NCBI GenBank assembly: GCA_020632755.1
Contig: JACKEY010000013.1
Coordinates: 1-64,000, forward strand
Direction: 5' to 3'
From: Alphaproteobacteria bacterium
GTDB taxonomy: Bacteria > Myxococcota_A > UBA796 > UBA2385
DNA: 64,000 nucleotides
Shown here: positions 61,856 through 64,000 of the stretch, piece by piece
How the letters are laid out: each line of letters opens with the position of its first letter
Numbering within the stretch: the stretch's first letter is position 1
The notes under the pieces: model-generated
The model's input: the letters and a program-made list of their open reading frames with translations, nothing else
Told to the model about the DNA's origin: nothing
Databases searched by the model: none
Made by a program: the position numbers and the translations under genes

Positions 61856-63778
61856 ATGGCGAGATCGGACGAACCCGGCGCCGCTTCGGTCGAAGCGGTG
61901 CTGCGGCAGCGCGTGGACGAGCTGGAGGCGCGCGTGGCCTTGCTGGAAGGGGTGGTCGAGGCCATCCCCGACCCGCTGTTCGTCAAGGACGCCGGCCACC
62001 GGATCATCCTGGTCAATCGCCACACCGAGGCCCTGGTGCAGCGCGCTCGGGCCGAGATGCTCGGCCGCACCGACGCCGAGCTGTTCCCCGCCGAACAGGT
62101 CGAGGGCTTCTGGGAGGAGGACGACCGCGTGCTGCGCGGCGAGGCCGACGTCTCCGAGCGGCTCGAGCAGCTGCAGGACGCCGACGGGGCGCTGCACCTG
62201 ATCAGCACCCGCAAGGCGCTCGGACACGACCCGCGGGGGGAGCCCCTGGTCGTCGGCACCATCCGCGACGTCAGCGAGGCCCACCGCCGGCTGGACGCGC
62301 AGGCGGCGCGGGCGCGCACCACCGCGGTGCTGCTCGAGCGCCTGACCGAGTCTTTCCCGATGGGCATCGCCCTGTTCGACGCCGACGGCACGCTGGCGCT
62401 GGCGACGGGGCCCGACCTGCGGCGCATGGGGCTCACGCCCGAGCGGCTGGCCGGCGAGCCGCTGGAGGGGCTGGCGCCGCTGTGGCCGGAGGTCGTCGAG
62501 ATGGTGCGCGGCGCGCTGCGGGGGGCGGTCAGCGCGCGCACCCTGCAGTGGAGAGGCGTGGAGCGCTTCGTGACCGTGTCGCCCGTCTACGCCGCCGACG
62601 GCGCGATGGCGGGGGCGACCCTGATCAGCCAGGACCGCAGCCAGCAGCAGGCCATGGAGCACCGCCTGGCCGTCCTCGAGCGCATGGACTCCCTGGGCCG
62701 GCTCGCTGGCGGCGTCGCCCACGACCTCAACAACCTGCTGTCCATCATGCTCATGGGCACCAGCGCGCTGCGCGACGCCCTCGCGGCCGAGGACGTGCCC
62801 GCGGCAGCCGCCCACGCCGCCCTGCTCGAGCGCTCCATCGACCGCGGCTCGCGCCTGTCCCGGCAGCTGGTGGCCTTCGCCCGGCGCCAGGTCGGCCCGC
62901 CGGCCATCGTCGACGTCGGCCGCGATCTCGAAGCCGTGCGCGTCTTCCTGGGCAGCCTGGTCGACTCCGAGGTCGACCTGCGGTTCACCGTGCCGACCGA
63001 GCCGATGCGCGTGCACCTGCAGCCCGGACAGCTCGAGCAGGTGCTGATCCACCTGGTGGGCCACGCGGCCCAGACCGCCAAGGCCCAGGTGCGGGTCGAG
63101 GTCGAGGGGCGCCGGCTGGACGGCGATCCCGAGCTGCGCCCGGGAGAGTACGTCTGCCTGCGGGTCCACGACGAAGGCCCCGCGCTGTCGCAAGAAGCGC
63201 GGGAGCGCCTGTTCGAGCCCTTCTTCGACCCGGACGGGCGGGGCGGCGGCATGGCCCTGGCGACCTGCTACGGCATCGCCCGCCAGGCCGGCGGTCGCGT
63301 TCGCGCCATCGCCGGACCGGACGGCGGCAACCTGATCGAGGTGCTGCTGCCGAGGACCCGCGAGCAGCCCCTGCGCGGCGGAGAGGCGCCCGCCCCGGCG
63401 CCGCGCACCCACGGCGGCGTGCGGGTCCTGCTGGTCGAGGACGACCCCGTGCTGCGCGAGCAGGTGCGCGAGTTCCTGCAGACCGCCGGTCACCGGGTGG
63501 TGGCCTGCGAAGACGGCATGGAGGCGCGCGACTGGCTGGAGGCCCAGGGCTTCGACGTCGACGTGGTCGTCAGCGACGTCGTGATGCCGCGCTGGACCGG
63601 CGTCGACCTCGCGGGCTTCATCGAGGGCCGGGTCCCGGTCGTGTTGATGACCGGGTTCATCGGCGACCGGGACCACGACCTGCCGGCCCTGGCCCGGCGC
63701 TTCCCCATCCTGGACAAGCCGGTGCGTCCCTCGCTGCTGCTCGAGGCGATCGCCCGGGCGGTCCCCGCCGCCGACTGA
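61856..63778 (+). CDS. Cytoplasmic hybrid histidine kinase (PAS-PAS-HisKA-HATPase-REC)
   Basis: A 640-residue kinase without membrane segments. An N-terminal coiled coil is followed by PAS 1 (about 30-140) and PAS 2 (about 160-260). HisKA has AGGVAHDLNNLLSIMLM (NtrB-like His box), then a HATPase with the G1-like motif reading HDEGPALS. A C-terminal receiver (about 525-640) has VEDD, phospho-acceptor D in SDVVMPRWTG and a DKPVR lysine. The N box reads LIHLVGHAAQT and G2 is unusual (GRGGGMALATCYG). Both depart from consensus, so ATP binding may be weakened. Confidence 0.88.
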   Translation: MARSDEPGAASVEAVLRQRVDELEARVALLEGVVEAIPDPLFVKDAGHRIILVNRHTEALVQRARAEMLGRTDAELFPAEQVEGFWEEDDRVLRGEADVSERLEQLQDADGALHLISTRKALGHDPRGEPLVVGTIRDVSEAHRRLDAQAARARTTAVLLERLTESFPMGIALFDADGTLALATGPDLRRMGLTPERLAGEPLEGLAPLWPEVVEMVRGALRGAVSARTLQWRGVERFVTVSPVYAADGAMAGATLISQDRSQQQAMEHRLAVLERMDSLGRLAGGVAHDLNNLLSIMLMGTSALRDALAAEDVPAAAAHAALLERSIDRGSRLSRQLVAFARRQVGPPAIVDVGRDLEAVRVFLGSLVDSEVDLRFTVPTEPMRVHLQPGQLEQVLIHLVGHAAQTAKAQVRVEVEGRRLDGDPELRPGEYVCLRVHDEGPALSQEARERLFEPFFDPDGRGGGMALATCYGIARQAGGRVRAIAGPDGGNLIEVLLPRTREQPLRGGEAPAPAPRTHGGVRVLLVEDDPVLREQVREFLQTAGHRVVACEDGMEARDWLEAQGFDVDVVVSDVVMPRWTGVDLAGFIEGRVPVVLMTGFIGDRDHDLPALARRFPILDKPVRPSLLLEAIARAVPAAD

Positions 63779-63780
63779 GC

Positions 63781-63802
63781 CCGCCCCTCCTGCGAGGGGC
63801 GG
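63781..63802. terminator. Bidirectional terminator-like hairpin
   Basis: CCGCCCCTC-CTGC-GAGGGGCGG, nine perfect pairs. It sits three bases after the hybrid-kinase stop and seven before the convergent gene's stop. Confidence 0.7.
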
Positions 63803-63808
63803 TGCGCA

Positions 63809-64000
63809 TCAGTACGCTTCGCTGTTGTCTACGGCGGAGGTGCAGTTGAGGTCGTCGGCGTCGATGTCCGTGTCGGCGTCGTTGTCGATGCCGTCGTTGC
63901 ACTGGGCGCCGTCGGGATCGGTCTCGTCGTCCTCGAGCGAGATCCAGACGCTGGTGCAGACCGGGTCGGCCAGGTCGGTCCAGCCGTCCAGGTCGTTGTC
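63809..64000 (-). CDS. C-terminal end of a putative metal-binding-motif protein (partial)
   Basis: The last 63 residues of a gene that runs off the window's right edge. The visible part is Asp/Asn/Cys-rich: DNDLDGWTDLADPVCT, then CNDGIDNDADTDIDADDLNC and a short tail. This NDGxDNDxDxxxDxxDxxC pattern is common in calcium-binding surface proteins of myxobacteria (MopE-like metal-binding motif). Function and full length are unknown. It is convergent with the hybrid kinase across a strong hairpin. Confidence 0.75.
   Translation of the reverse strand, partial: DNDLDGWTDLADPVCTSVWISLEDDETDPDGAQCNDGIDNDADTDIDADDLNCTSAVDNSEAY

Overview
The window is 64 kb of very GC-rich bacterial chromosome, roughly 70% G+C by eye, packed with about 48 protein genes. 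Intergenic gaps never reach 300 bases. No rRNA, tRNA, CRISPR array, insertion sequence or prophage was recognised. The content suggests a myxobacterium-like member of the Myxococcota or a related former deltaproteobacterial lineage. Pointers are many lipoproteins, a subtilase with a MYXO-CTERM-like tail, Asp/Gly-rich GDGGT linkers, FG-GAP and parallel beta-helix surface proteins, a PfaD-type enoyl reductase and a hybrid sensor kinase. The assignment is inferred from style and families; there is no marker gene for a firm placement.

Layout, left to right. Positions 1-13594: a membrane protein (99-1901) diverges from mutM. It is followed by a tightly packed leftward unit, parC, parE, an S9 peptidase, a HAMP/PAS histidine kinase and a PilB-like ATPase fused to a receiver domain. 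Positions 13737-20589: an ArsR/SRPBCC pair with two palindromic operators, a ferritin-like lipoprotein, a B12-binding radical SAM protein, and a peptide ABC transporter (permease, binding protein, permease, no ATPase). Positions 20615-26700: two surface lipoproteins, asd, the PfaD-like reductase and a DUF1971 protein. Positions 26700-36216: a sigma-70 family factor, DUF434 protein, bifunctional FTCD, a thioredoxin-fold lipoprotein, dapA-dapB and a porin-like barrel.

Positions 36415-44977: two small convergent membrane proteins (one DUF5989), two GT-C-like membrane proteins, a pseudokinase, murJ, a lipoprotein and a small outer-membrane barrel. Positions 45008-52814: a secretory/surface block with a subtilase, an FG-GAP lipoprotein, a five-haem cytochrome c, an epimerase and another lipoprotein. 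Positions 52814-64000: a degenerate MBL-like protein, an SPFH protein with tandem GYF-like modules, a four-repeat helical protein, an UlaG-like MBL hydrolase, aspS, a beta-propeller lipoprotein, an epimerase, a hybrid kinase, and the end of a metal-binding-motif protein running off the right edge.

The most unusual signals cut across genes. (i) Eight lipoproteins start with signal peptides of only 9-12 residues and no Lys/Arg. (ii) Seven genes have a TA-rich -10-like hexamer 6-7 nt before the start codon, predicting leaderless mRNAs. (iii) Many other genes share an extended GGyTAnCC -10-like motif, often followed by a pyrimidine-rich leader. (iv) Two homologous intergenic inverted-repeat elements built from a GGCTNCR heptad sit between convergent genes. 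(v) The SPFH protein and its four-repeat neighbour look like an undescribed two-gene membrane-associated system.
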